A stretch of DNA of 64,000 nucleotides, from contig JAGAUA010000020.1 in NCBI GenBank assembly GCA_017847885.1, positions 124,001-188,000 on the forward strand, written 5' to 3'. Source of the stretch: Oscillospiraceae bacterium. GTDB taxonomy: Bacteria > Bacillota > Clostridia > Oscillospirales > Ruminococcaceae. The notes under the pieces were generated by a model. That model did not search any database, was not told where the DNA came from, and saw nothing but the letters and a program-made list of their open reading frames with translations. This document shows positions 18,224-26,341 of the stretch, one piece after another (position 1 is the first letter of the stretch; the number at the start of each line of letters is the position of its first letter). Made by a program: the position numbers and the translations under genes.

Positions 18224-18252
18224 TTGACAAAAGGGGAAACATAGGGTATGAT
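18224..18252 (+). promoter_or_regulatory. promoter, copy 1 of a duplicated promoter
   Basis: TTGACA (18224-18229), 17-bp spacer, TATGAT (18247-18252). The 43 bases 18211-18253 match 18788-18830 at 34 positions, including spacer bases. Confidence 0.75.
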
Positions 18253-18284
18253 ATTACAAATATAATTTTATTGGGGGAAATATT

Positions 18285-18734
18285 ATGTCAATTAAGTGCA
18301 AATGCGGATGTGAAAATCCTGACAATGCTGTCAAATGCGAAAATTGCGGCGAAAAAATTGGGGTCCGGCAAAATGAGTACAATTCATACCAATCAATTCC
18401 GCAAAATGCTCAGCCGCAGTATTATCAGCAGCCGCAGCAGCAGTATTACCAGCAGCCTCAACAGCCTTATTACCAACAAAATTACGACCGGCTCGAATTG
18501 CCTGTTTCAATAGGCGGATGGATCGGCTATCTCATTCTCTTTTCCATTCCTATTGTGAATATTATTACTTACATTGTTATTCTTTGCGCTTCGCAGAATA
18601 AAACTCTTAAAAATTTTATTCTTGCACAGCTCATTCTTGTTGCAATAGTTGTGGTACTTTTGATTTTGGGTTCAATAGCTTTGGGGGTATCTGTTGCAGA
18701 ATTCTTTGACAGCTTAGCTGTTATTACTGCATAG
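18285..18734 (+). CDS. zinc-ribbon membrane protein with Gln/Tyr/Pro repeats
   Basis: 149 aa. N-terminal zinc ribbon CKCGCENPDNAVKCENCG (four Cys pairs), then a low-complexity segment of QPQQQYYQQPQQPYYQQ type (about residues 40-70), then two membrane helices (GGWIGYLILFSIPIVNIITYIVIL and ILAQLILVAIVVVLLILGSIALG). Such small ribbon plus helix proteins are common in gut Firmicutes and have no known function. Preceded by a promoter nearly identical to that of the next gene. Confidence 0.8.
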   Translation: MSIKCKCGCENPDNAVKCENCGEKIGVRQNEYNSYQSIPQNAQPQYYQQPQQQYYQQPQQPYYQQNYDRLELPVSIGGWIGYLILFSIPIVNIITYIVILCASQNKTLKNFILAQLILVAIVVVLLILGSIALGVSVAEFFDSLAVITA

Positions 18735-18800
18735 TTAAGGAATCGCTCGCTGCACATTGATCGGAATTAGTATAAAATATCAAAATATTGCTGAAAAATG

Positions 18801-18829
18801 TTGACAGATGAGGAAATATGAGGTATAAT
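18801..18829 (+). promoter_or_regulatory. promoter, copy 2 of a duplicated promoter
   Basis: TTGACA (18801-18806), 17-bp spacer, TATAAT (18824-18829); see copy 1 at 18224-18252. Confidence 0.78.
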
Positions 18830-18862
18830 GTTATTATATTATGATTATTGGAGGGTTATTTT

Positions 18863-19138
18863 ATGCCAGGTAAAAATTTAGCAATAGGCTCACTTGTCTG
18901 CGGTATCCTTTCACTTGTTCTCATGTTCTTCGGATACGGCGCACTTGTAGGTCTTATTCTCGGTATCGTTGCAATTATCCTTGCTGTAAATGCTAAGAAG
19001 CAGGGTTATACAGAGGGTATGCAGAAAGCAGGTCTTGTTCTCGGTATCATCGGTACAATTCTCTGCGGTATTACATTTGTTGCTTGCGCACTCTGCGTTG
19101 GCGCTCTCGGTGCTGCTGCATCAAGCATGACATATTAA
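18863..19138 (+). CDS. DUF4190-type small membrane protein, 91 aa
   Basis: ATG 18863 follows GGAGGG by 7 nt. Two hydrophobic hairpins: LAIGSLVCGILSLVLMFFGY...GLILGIVAIILAV, then a short polar loop NAKKQGYTEGMQKAG, then LVLGIIGTILCGITFVACALCVG. The A-x-G-S-L-V-C-G-I-L-S-L start and the G-x-A-G-L-V-L-G-I-I-G repeat fit DUF4190. Function unknown. Codon use (CTC, GTT) suggests good expression. Own promoter and own terminator. Confidence 0.82.
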   Translation: MPGKNLAIGSLVCGILSLVLMFFGYGALVGLILGIVAIILAVNAKKQGYTEGMQKAGLVLGIIGTILCGITFVACALCVGALGAAASSMTY

Positions 19139-19159
19139 TCGGTATTAGCGTAAAACAAG

Positions 19160-19196
19160 ATGCTGTCTTGCCCATGAGGCAGGGCAGCATTTTTTT
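19160..19196 (+). terminator. rho-independent terminator
   Basis: 13-bp stem (19160-19172 with 19178-19190, two G-T pairs), loop CATGA, followed by seven T; ends the DUF4190 transcript. Confidence 0.88.
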
Positions 19197-19209
19197 GAAA
19201 GGATTTACT

Positions 19210-20031
19210 ATGCTCCCGTTCATTGATATATTCGGCAAAACCGTGCCGATGTACGCTGTTATGGCATTTGCCGGCGCGGCGGCGCTCTGCCTTTGGTCGG
19301 TAATGCTTGCAAAAAAGCGCGGCGTTATCTCCTGCGAGGACATTTTTTATATGCTCCTTTACGCAGGAATAGGATGCCTTATCGGTGCAAAGGCGCTGTA
19401 TCTGATAATCAGCGTGGACGTCTATTGGTTCACGGACAAAAGCTTTGCGGACAATATGAGGTACTGGCTCACGCTGCTGATGTCGGGCGGTCTGGTGTTT
19501 TACGGCGGACTTATCGGCGCGTTTTTGGGGGCTTTGCGGTACTGCACCCACTTTAAGATACCTGCATATGAGGCTATCGAAACGGTTATCCCGGGAGTGC
19601 CGCTTTTCCACGCTTTCGGCAGGATAGGTTGCTTTCTGGCAGGGTGCTGTTACGGAATGGAGTACGACGGCGTATTTTCCGTGACCTTTGAAAATTCTCC
19701 CGCCGCACCAAACGGCGTGCCGCTTCTGCCGATACAGCTTATAGAAGCTTTTGGAAATTTCCTGCTGTTTGTGATATTTACGCTGTTATTTCTGCGGAAT
19801 TTTCCCCGTCTGAGCCTTTCGGGGCTGTATCTTTGTTGCTACGCGGTAATGAGGTTCGTGCTGGAATTTTTCCGCGGCGATATTATCCGCGGCAAGGCGC
19901 TGGGGCTTTCAACGTCACAATGGATAAGCATAGCGGTGTTTGCGGCAGGAGTGATACTGCTTGCGGTTGGAAAAAAGCCATACAATTGCACAAAAAAAGC
20001 GAGAATAAATAATAAAAATTCGGAAAAATGA
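19210..20031 (+). CDS. divergent prolipoprotein diacylglyceryl transferase (Lgt) homologue
   Basis: 273 aa, about seven membrane helices, ATG 19210 after GAAAGGA. Lgt landmarks: GGLVFYGGLIGA, HAFGRIGCFLAGCCYG, LPIQLIEA and RFVLEFFRGD. Canonical Lgt has G-G-x-x-F-H-G-G and G-R-x-G-N-F-x-N; here the His is Tyr and the Asn is Cys, and a GCCYG motif appears. The conserved Arg residues of both signatures remain. It may be a lineage variant of Lgt or a paralogue with another acceptor. The genome clearly needs Lgt, since several lipobox proteins lie in this window, but whether this is the main enzyme cannot be told. Confidence 0.8.
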   Translation: MLPFIDIFGKTVPMYAVMAFAGAAALCLWSVMLAKKRGVISCEDIFYMLLYAGIGCLIGAKALYLIISVDVYWFTDKSFADNMRYWLTLLMSGGLVFYGGLIGAFLGALRYCTHFKIPAYEAIETVIPGVPLFHAFGRIGCFLAGCCYGMEYDGVFSVTFENSPAAPNGVPLLPIQLIEAFGNFLLFVIFTLLFLRNFPRLSLSGLYLCCYAVMRFVLEFFRGDIIRGKALGLSTSQWISIAVFAAGVILLAVGKKPYNCTKKARINNKNSEK

Positions 20032-20081
20032 CAATATATAAAATTCCAACACATTTTTTTAGAGAAAATTACAAAAAACAC

Positions 20082-20110
20082 TTGCAAAATGTAATTAAAT
20101 TGTGTATAAT
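20082..20110 (+). promoter_or_regulatory. promoter of the CdaR/PucR-like regulator gene
   Basis: TTGCAA (20082-20087), 17-bp spacer, TATAAT (20105-20110). Confidence 0.65.
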
Positions 20111-20184
20111 TGTTTTATATGAGTGCTGTTTTGATGCAGAACGTTTTTATTACAGCTCATTAATATGAAAGGATGGACGGCTAT

Positions 20185-21270
20185 ATGTCAAACAGACTGT
20201 TCCAGGGATTAATTCATCAAATGAGGGACGCTATGGACTGCGTGATCGGCGTTGTGGATTCCACAGCTACAATTATTGCCTGCAGCGAGCTTTCAAAAAT
20301 CGGTACAACAAACGAATTTGTTTCGCTGGATCTAAGTGATTCTCACGATATTTTTGTCCGCGACGGCTATACATATAAGCCCTTCGGTTCACATATCAAG
20401 CCCGATTATGCTGTTTTTGTCGAGGGTACGGACGAGAATGCCGCTAAGTATGCCAACATCATGTCTATCACCCTTTCTTCTATAAAGCAGTATTACGACG
20501 AAAAATACGACAGGACAAACTTTATCAAGAATGTTGTCCTCGACAACGTTCTTCCGGGGGATATCGTTGTCAAGGCGCGTGAGCTGCACTTCAACAACGA
20601 TGTGAGCCGCGTTGTCCTGCTTATCAGGATCATATCCTCAAACGATGTTTCCGCTTTTGACGTTATACAGAACCTTTTCCCCGACAAGGCTAAGGATTTC
20701 GTCCTTAACATCACCGAGTCGGATATCGTCCTTGTCAAGGAGATAAAGAGCAATGTGGAGTCCAAGGATCTGGAAAAGCTCGCGCGCTCCATTTCCGACA
20801 CGCTTTCCAGCGAGTTCTACACAAGAGTAAACGTTGGTATCGGTACTGTTGTGACGGGTATCAAGGATCTTGCGCGCTCCTTTAAGGAAGCTCAGATCGC
20901 TCTTGAGGTCGGCAAGGTTTTCGACACGGACAAGGTCATCGTTTCCTACGACAATCTGGGTATTGCAAGGCTCATTTACCACCTCCCCACAACTCTTTGC
21001 GAGACATTCCTGCAGGAGGTGTTCAAGAAAGGCTCTATCGAGTCTCTTGACCATGAGACCCTTTTCACGATACAGCGCTTCTTCGAGAACAATCTGAACG
21101 TTTCCGAGACGTCCAGAAAGCTGTTTGTACACAGAAATACCCTTGTATACAGACTTGAAAAGATCAAAAAGCTTACGGGGCTTGACCTGCGTGAATTTGA
21201 CCATGCTATCGTGTTCAAGATCGCGCTTATGGTCAAAAAATATCTTTCGGCAAATCCTGTTAAATTCTAA
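20185..21270 (+). CDS. PucR/CdaR-family transcriptional regulator
   Basis: 361 aa from ATG 20185; an in-frame ATG at 20173 directly abuts AAAGGA and is less likely. The N-terminal half looks like a ligand-sensing domain (DCVIGVVDSTATIIACSE...), the middle like a degenerate GGDEF-like CdaR segment (SEFYTRVNVGIGTVVTGIKDLARSFKEAQIALEVG). The C-terminus is a PucR-type helix-turn-helix (FFENNLNVSETSRKLFVHRNTLVYRLEKIKKLTGLDLREFDHAIVFKIALMV). Family members respond to sugar diacids, purines or other metabolites; the ligand is unknown here. Monocistronic: own promoter and terminator. Confidence 0.85.
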   Translation: MSNRLFQGLIHQMRDAMDCVIGVVDSTATIIACSELSKIGTTNEFVSLDLSDSHDIFVRDGYTYKPFGSHIKPDYAVFVEGTDENAAKYANIMSITLSSIKQYYDEKYDRTNFIKNVVLDNVLPGDIVVKARELHFNNDVSRVVLLIRIISSNDVSAFDVIQNLFPDKAKDFVLNITESDIVLVKEIKSNVESKDLEKLARSISDTLSSEFYTRVNVGIGTVVTGIKDLARSFKEAQIALEVGKVFDTDKVIVSYDNLGIARLIYHLPTTLCETFLQEVFKKGSIESLDHETLFTIQRFFENNLNVSETSRKLFVHRNTLVYRLEKIKKLTGLDLREFDHAIVFKIALMVKKYLSANPVKF

Positions 21271-21292
21271 CGCATAACACAGTTTTTTATGG

Positions 21293-21323
21293 GGGCAGAG
21301 ATAGCATCTTCTGCCCTTTTCTT
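21293..21323 (+). terminator. rho-independent terminator
   Basis: GGGCAGA / TCTGCCC stem (21293-21299, 21310-21316) then TTTTCTT. It ends the regulator transcript and shows that an in-frame ATG at 21289 is not the ftsE start. Confidence 0.75.
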
Positions 21324-21372
21324 GATGTTAAATTTTACCTTTACGGATAATATAGATTGGCGGTGTAAACTC

Positions 21373-22041
21373 TTGGTCGAACTTAGAAATGTCAGCGTTA
21401 CATACTCAAACGGTGTGGACGCGCTTCACGATATAAATTTAAAGATAAACGACGGGGAATTTGCTTTCGTTGTGGGTGATTCGGGTGCGGGAAAAAGTAC
21501 CCTCATAAAGCTGCTTTTGAAGGAAATTACTCCCAATACGGGGCATATTACCGTAAACGGCTTTAACCTTGAAAAGCTGCCCAAAAGCAAGGCTCACAAG
21601 CTTCGCAGGACTATCGGCTTTGTTTTTCAGGACTTCAAGCTTATCAACACCATGAACGTGTACGACAACGTTGCTTTCGTACTCCGAAGCATTGACGCGC
21701 CTATCAAGTACATACGCAACCGCGTTCCCTACGTTATCGGTCTTGTGGGCTTGAAGGACAAGGCAAAGTGCTATCCCAACGAGCTTTCGGGTGGCGAGCA
21801 GCAGCGCGTTGCTCTTGCAAGAGCCCTTGTAAACGACCCCCAGCTTATCATTGCGGACGAGCCTACGGGTAACCTTGACCCCAAGAATAAATTTGAGATT
21901 ATCGAGCTGCTCAAGGGCATAAACGAGTGCGGCACCACCGTGCTTATGGTTACCCACGAGCATGAGCTTGTGCGCTATTTCGGCGGCAGGACTATACGGA
22001 TAAATGCAGGAAAAATCGCTTTTGACGATTATATCGGATGA
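21373..22041 (+). CDS. ftsE: cell-division ATP-binding protein FtsE
   Basis: ABC ATPase that with FtsX activates septal peptidoglycan hydrolases. TTG start at 21373, 7 nt after GGCGGTG, gives the standard N-terminus (VELRNVSVTYSNGVDALHDINLKI) and 222 aa, the usual length. Walker A GDSGAGKSTLIK, Q-loop VFQDFKLI, signature LSGGEQQRVALARAL, Walker B LIIADEPTGNLDP, H-loop VTHEHELV. First gene of ftsE-ftsX-hydrolase activator-ctp-208-aa gene. A 16-nt near-direct repeat (22030-22045, 22047-22062) spans its stop codon. Confidence 0.94.
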   Translation: MVELRNVSVTYSNGVDALHDINLKINDGEFAFVVGDSGAGKSTLIKLLLKEITPNTGHITVNGFNLEKLPKSKAHKLRRTIGFVFQDFKLINTMNVYDNVAFVLRSIDAPIKYIRNRVPYVIGLVGLKDKAKCYPNELSGGEQQRVALARALVNDPQLIIADEPTGNLDPKNKFEIIELLKGINECGTTVLMVTHEHELVRYFGGRTIRINAGKIAFDDYIG

Positions 22042-22085
22042 ATGGCTATATCGGATGAACGGAAGTAGAGAAACGGAGTTATAAA

Positions 22086-22991
22086 ATGAAGCTTAGCAGT
22101 ATGAATTACCTGTTCAAACAGGGCGTCAGAAATATATGGACAAACAGAATAATGTCTGTTGCGTCCTTCTGTATTCTTTTGGTATCGCTGTTGATGATAG
22201 GCTTTACGCTTGTTTTTGTGGCAAACATAAATCAGTTCATCAGCGGTGTCGAGAACAAAAACGAGGTGGTTATTTTCCTTGAGGAGGGCATTGAGGACGC
22301 CGACATTTCCGCCATGGAAAATACCCTTAAATACACCGAAAATGTGGAGAGCGTTACCTTTTACTCCAAGGAGGAAGCGCTGGAGGGCATGAAAGCCGAC
22401 ATGGAAAATGCCGACGAGCTTTTCGGGTACATAGGCGACGATAACCCTCTGCCCGACGCGTTCAGAATACGCATTGCGGATATTTCCCAAATCAGCGGCA
22501 CGCTCATGGAGATAAACCGCATGAAGGGCATCGACACCATCAAGTCCCCCACGGACTTTATTAACATTATGACCAACCTCAAGCATTTTGTGGGAATTGT
22601 TTCCCTTGTTATCCTCTGCGCGCTGGTGCTGGCTTCGCTGGTTATTATATCCAATGCGTCCCGTGCAAGCGTTGACATTAGAAAGCGCGAGATTACCATT
22701 ATGAAATTTGTGGGCGCGACCAACACATTTATCAAGGTGCCCTTCTTTGTTGAGGGTATGCTCATAGGCGTGCTTGCAGGCGTTATTGCGTCGGTCTGCA
22801 CCTATTTCGGCTATGTTGAGCTGGTAAAAATGCTTTCGCAGGATACGACCATTCTCAGCATTTTGTCGGTGAACGGTTTTATTCCCGTGGGAAATATTAT
22901 TTGGAAGCTAAGCTTGGGCTATATTGCGGCAGGCGCGTTTATCAGCGCTGTCGGCACTGTCCTCAGCACGAGAAAATACCTTAAAGTGTGA
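22086..22991 (+). CDS. ftsX: cell-division membrane protein FtsX
   Basis: 301 aa. Four membrane helices: one at about 25-48, then a large extracytoplasmic domain (50-165, NEVVIFLEEGIEDADISAMENTLKYTENVESVTFYSKEEALEGMK) and three C-terminal helices of the FtsX/MacB type (VSLVILCALVLASLVIISNASRASVDIRKREITIMKFVGATNTFI). Couples FtsE ATP hydrolysis to the coiled-coil murein hydrolase or its activator, here very likely the product of the next gene. Confidence 0.94.
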   Translation: MKLSSMNYLFKQGVRNIWTNRIMSVASFCILLVSLLMIGFTLVFVANINQFISGVENKNEVVIFLEEGIEDADISAMENTLKYTENVESVTFYSKEEALEGMKADMENADELFGYIGDDNPLPDAFRIRIADISQISGTLMEINRMKGIDTIKSPTDFINIMTNLKHFVGIVSLVILCALVLASLVIISNASRASVDIRKREITIMKFVGATNTFIKVPFFVEGMLIGVLAGVIASVCTYFGYVELVKMLSQDTTILSILSVNGFIPVGNIIWKLSLGYIAAGAFISAVGTVLSTRKYLKV

Positions 22992-23020
22992 CGTCCCCCT
23001 ATTTAATGAAAGGATATCTT

Positions 23021-24310
23021 ATGGGCAAAAAAGCTTGTATCGTTAAAAAAATCTGCATTTTCGGTATGTCCGCGGTGCTTTCGATGACCTGCCTTTTTTC
23101 GGGAATAAGCGTTACGGCGGACACGATGTCCGAGTTGGAATCAAAGCAGTCGGAGCTTGCAAAGGAGCTTGAAAGCGTTAAATCTTCGCTGTCGGAGTAT
23201 CAGGACAAGGCGGCGGAAAGTCAGGAATATCTTGAAAAATATGACGAAAAAATGAAGCTCCAGGAAAAGCAGATAGACGTTATCAAGGCGCAGATAGCGC
23301 TTTATGAGGAGGACATCGCAGGTCTGGAAAAGGATATTTCCGACAAAGAAGCCGAGATAGACGTGGGCATCGAACAGTTCCGCCAAAGGCTTCGGGCGCT
23401 GTATATGTCGGGAAGCGACAGCCTTGCTTCGGTTGTGGCAGGTTCAACGGATTTCTACGAAATGCTTGCAAGAATGGAGTTTGTGGAAAGGGTCTCCAAG
23501 CACGATAACGAGCTTATCGACGGACTTAATGCGCAGATAGACGAGCTTGAAGCAAGCAAGGCGGAGTATGAAACAAAGCTTGCCGCACTTGAGGAGAAAA
23601 AGGCAGAGCAGGAAGCGGTATACGAGGAGCTGCGCGAGACATACAACAATCACGCGGAAACCAAGAAAATGCACGAAAACATGATTGCCGACTATGCCGA
23701 GCGCGCTGACGAGATAGAGGCGGAGCAGAAGCAGGTTGAGGAAGAACTTCAAGCGGAGATACGCAGGCTTCAAGAGGAAGCCGAGCGCAAGCGCAAGGAA
23801 GAGGAAGAGCGCAAGCGTCAGGAGGAATTAAAGAAAAAGCAGGAAGCCGAGGCTAACGGTACGGAATATGTTCCCCAACCAAGCACCCCCACATACTCCG
23901 AAACAGGCTTTATATGGCCTGTTCCCACCGTGCGCAATATGTCCGACGGCTACGGCAACCGCTGGATAGTTGAGGAGCAGCGCAACAATTTCCACAAGGG
24001 CATCGACATTACAAAGCCGGGCTGCGGCGGTGAGGCTGTTGTGGCTTCTGCGGCAGGTACGGTCATTCAGGCGGGCGACAAGGGCAACGGCTACGGCAAG
24101 TGCGTTATCATCGACCACGGCAACGGAATTGCCACCCTTTACGCTCACAACAGCAGCGTAGCGGTAAGCGTCGGCGATAATGTAAAGCAAGGTCAGACCC
24201 TTGCGTACATAGGTCACACGGGTTACGCTTACGGCGACCACTGTCACTTTGAGGTCCGCGTCGACGGTCAGCATACCAATCCGCTGAATTACGTTAATAT
24301 CAACAATTAA
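23021..24310 (+). CDS. EnvC-like coiled-coil M23 peptidase (murein hydrolase or activator)
   Basis: 429 aa from ATG 23021 (GAAAGGA). Signal peptide ending near VTADT; long coiled coil (about residues 35-275) rich in E, K, Q and A, the FtsX-interacting type; then a LytM/M23 domain. Zinc and catalytic residues are intact: HKGIDI (H-x3-D) and GDHCHFEVR (H-x-H), so unlike E. coli EnvC it may cleave cross-links itself. The gene follows ftsX by 29 bp, matching the FtsEX-PcsB/CwlO/EnvC pattern in other bacteria. Confidence 0.92.
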   Translation: MGKKACIVKKICIFGMSAVLSMTCLFSGISVTADTMSELESKQSELAKELESVKSSLSEYQDKAAESQEYLEKYDEKMKLQEKQIDVIKAQIALYEEDIAGLEKDISDKEAEIDVGIEQFRQRLRALYMSGSDSLASVVAGSTDFYEMLARMEFVERVSKHDNELIDGLNAQIDELEASKAEYETKLAALEEKKAEQEAVYEELRETYNNHAETKKMHENMIADYAERADEIEAEQKQVEEELQAEIRRLQEEAERKRKEEEERKRQEELKKKQEAEANGTEYVPQPSTPTYSETGFIWPVPTVRNMSDGYGNRWIVEEQRNNFHKGIDITKPGCGGEAVVASAAGTVIQAGDKGNGYGKCVIIDHGNGIATLYAHNSSVAVSVGDNVKQGQTLAYIGHTGYAYGDHCHFEVRVDGQHTNPLNYVNINN

Positions 24311-24336
24311 TTGTCAAGGCGAAAGGCTGAAACATT

Positions 24337-25554
24337 ATGAATAAAAAAATTTCTTTGGGAATTGCCATCGGACTTATGGCGCTTGTTGCTGCGGTGACGT
24401 TCATTATCACATATAATTATTCGCTTAACGTGTTTAACTCCAAGGTGAAGAGCGTTTCCGAAAAGGAGGGAATTTACACCAAGCTTTCGGAGATGGACAA
24501 GTACGTCCGCGCAAATTACGTCAACGAGATAAACGAGGATAAGCTTGCAGACAGCATTATGAGCGGTTATGTGGCAGGTCTCGATGACAGGTATGCTGTT
24601 TATTATCCCGCAGATAAATACGCAAAGCAGACTCAAAAGGAGTCGGGCGTAACGGTGGGGCTGGGCTTCAACTATGAAAAGGAAACAAGCGGATACATAA
24701 AAATTACCGGCGTTACCAAAGGCTCTTCTGCGGAAAACGCAGGGCTGCTTGCAGGGGACGTTATCACCGCCGTAAATAACACCGATGTCATTGCTTATGA
24801 AAACGGCTACGACGAGGCTGTTACCCTGTTCAACTGCGACGAGGGAACAAAGGTCAAGCTTCACATAAAAAGAACCGATGAAAACGGCGTTTCGGAATTT
24901 TTTGCGGTGGACGTGGTTTCGGAAAGAACCGAAATAATTTCCGTTACGGGCAGACTTATCGACAACATTGCATACATAAAAATCACGACTTTTCACGAAA
25001 AGACCCCCGAGCAGTTCAGCAACGTGCTTAACAAGCTTATCGGCGAGGGTGCGGAAATGCTGATTTTCGACCTTAGGGAAAATCTCGGCGGTCTTACCGA
25101 CTCGCTTCAAGGCACGCTCGACTGCATTTTAGGGGACTGCGACGTTGTTACGGCTTACTACAATTCTTCTTCCGAGGTGGTGGTGCATACCACAGAGGAG
25201 GAGCAGATAAGAATGCCTATGGCGGTACTCGTCAACGGAAACACGGCTTCCTGCTCCGAGCTTTTCGCCTTTGCGCTTCGTGACGAGGCAGGCGCTCAGA
25301 TAGTGGGTACAACAACTTACGGCAAGGGCGTTATGCAGAAGACCCACAGGCTGACAGGCGGTGCTGCGGTAAAAATCACCGTTGCAACACTTCAAACCGC
25401 TCAAAGCGGCGATTACAACGGCGTGGGCATCAATCCGAATTTTGAGGTAGCTCTGCCTGCGGAGGTTGACCTTGAGACTATTACCGACGAGCAGCAGCTT
25501 GAGGTGGACACCCAGCTTATCAAGGCGATAGAAGTGGTCTCAACAATAAAGTAG
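24337..25554 (+). CDS. C-terminal processing peptidase, S41 family
   Basis: 405 aa. N-terminal membrane anchor or signal (GIAIGLMALVAAVTFIITYNY), a PDZ domain (about 105-190, GLGFNYEKETSGYIKITGVTKGSSAENAGLLAGDVITAVN) and the S41 core. Catalytic Ser in NGNTASCSELFAF (about residue 306) and Lys in TTYGKGVMQ (about 329). Carboxy-terminal proteases trim cell-envelope and sporulation proteins. Its position after ftsE-ftsX-activator, 26 bp downstream, suggests it processes or turns over the septal hydrolase system, as Ctp proteins do for some amidases; this is inference. Confidence 0.92.
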   Translation: MNKKISLGIAIGLMALVAAVTFIITYNYSLNVFNSKVKSVSEKEGIYTKLSEMDKYVRANYVNEINEDKLADSIMSGYVAGLDDRYAVYYPADKYAKQTQKESGVTVGLGFNYEKETSGYIKITGVTKGSSAENAGLLAGDVITAVNNTDVIAYENGYDEAVTLFNCDEGTKVKLHIKRTDENGVSEFFAVDVVSERTEIISVTGRLIDNIAYIKITTFHEKTPEQFSNVLNKLIGEGAEMLIFDLRENLGGLTDSLQGTLDCILGDCDVVTAYYNSSSEVVVHTTEEEQIRMPMAVLVNGNTASCSELFAFALRDEAGAQIVGTTTYGKGVMQKTHRLTGGAAVKITVATLQTAQSGDYNGVGINPNFEVALPAEVDLETITDEQQLEVDTQLIKAIEVVSTIK

Positions 25555-25569
25555 GGCACGGTACTGAAA

Positions 25570-26196
25570 ATGGATTTTTTTAAAAAGAAGTGCGGCTTTG
25601 AAAAATCCCTTGCGGTTTTGGGGGAAAAAGGCTTTTGCGAGGAATACGCCGAGCAGCTGAACCGGGAGCTTGGGGAAGCGGTGCGGAAGCAGGATATTGC
25701 AAGGGGAAAAAGTATGCTTGCAAACGCGCTGCTAATTCTCGGAAGGCTCAGCGAGGCGTACGCTGTTTTTGAGGATACGGAAATAAAGGATTTGGAGCGG
25801 GCTTTGCAGGGAAATCTTGTGGGCAACATGATTTTCTGCAAGTTTGTGCAGGACGATTTCAAGACTGCCGACGAGCTTTACCGCACGTACAACGCGGCTG
25901 TTCTCGGTGAGCGCAGCGATGTTATGAAGCGCAGCCTTGCAATTCACGAGCATATAAGCGGCAGATACGAAAATTCGGTTGAAATTATTGCCAAAATGCT
26001 GGACAGCGAGTGCAGATTTCTCGACATATGTATGGTCAAGTCCATGCTCAGGCTGGATATGTTTGAGCGTGCGGCTGAATTTGCGGCAGGTTTTGACAGA
26101 TACAAGGACTGCGCCCAGCTTTCGGATGAAGTAAGCAAGCTGAAAAGCAAGGTCATGGGCGGCTTGCCGTCGGGAAAAAGGACAAGGAAGCATTGA
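25570..26196 (+). CDS. helical TPR-like protein, 208 aa
   Basis: Starts 15 bp after the ctp stop, so part of the ftsEX operon. No signal peptide or membrane helix. Repeated helix pairs with Ala/Leu/Tyr spacing (LGRLSEAYAVFEDTEI, DFKTADELYRTYNAAV, GRYENSVEIIAKMLD, LDMFERAAEFAAGFD) suggest a short TPR-like solenoid; the C-terminus is basic (GKRTRKH). I do not recognise a named family. A protein-interaction role in the division operon is inference. Confidence 0.75.
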   Translation: MDFFKKKCGFEKSLAVLGEKGFCEEYAEQLNRELGEAVRKQDIARGKSMLANALLILGRLSEAYAVFEDTEIKDLERALQGNLVGNMIFCKFVQDDFKTADELYRTYNAAVLGERSDVMKRSLAIHEHISGRYENSVEIIAKMLDSECRFLDICMVKSMLRLDMFERAAEFAAGFDRYKDCAQLSDEVSKLKSKVMGGLPSGKRTRKH

Positions 26197-26205
26197 TTAC
26201 ATAAA

Positions 26206-26250
26206 TTGGAGTTAAGGCAACGCATATGGACGCCGTAACTCCGATTTTTT
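26206..26250 (+). terminator. rho-independent terminator after the ftsEX operon
   Basis: 13-bp stem with one mismatch (26206-26218 with 26232-26244), then six T. Confidence 0.85.
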
Positions 26251-26273
26251 ATGTTAAAAAACTGAAAAACCCC

Positions 26274-26302
26274 TTGACAAAAAAGAAATTATGGTGTATC
26301 AT
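26274..26302 (+). promoter_or_regulatory. promoter of the gntR-ABC operon
   Basis: TTGACA (26274-26279), 17-bp spacer, TATCAT (26297-26302). Confidence 0.78.
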
Positions 26303-26319
26303 TGTATTAACACCATAAT
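26288..26319 (+). promoter_or_regulatory. predicted operator for the YtrA-type regulator
   Basis: Perfect 10-bp inverted repeat ATTATGGTGT / ACACCATAAT separated by 12 bp, overlapping the -10 box. This is a placement suited to autorepression by the GntR protein encoded just downstream. Confidence 0.7.
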
Positions 26320-26341
26320 ACAAGAGAAAGGGGAGACAGTA

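Noticed and set aside
18737-18747. AAGGAATCGCT resembling the end of the MITE-like element
   Set aside because: Only 11 bases match and the following sequence diverges; no second end nearby.
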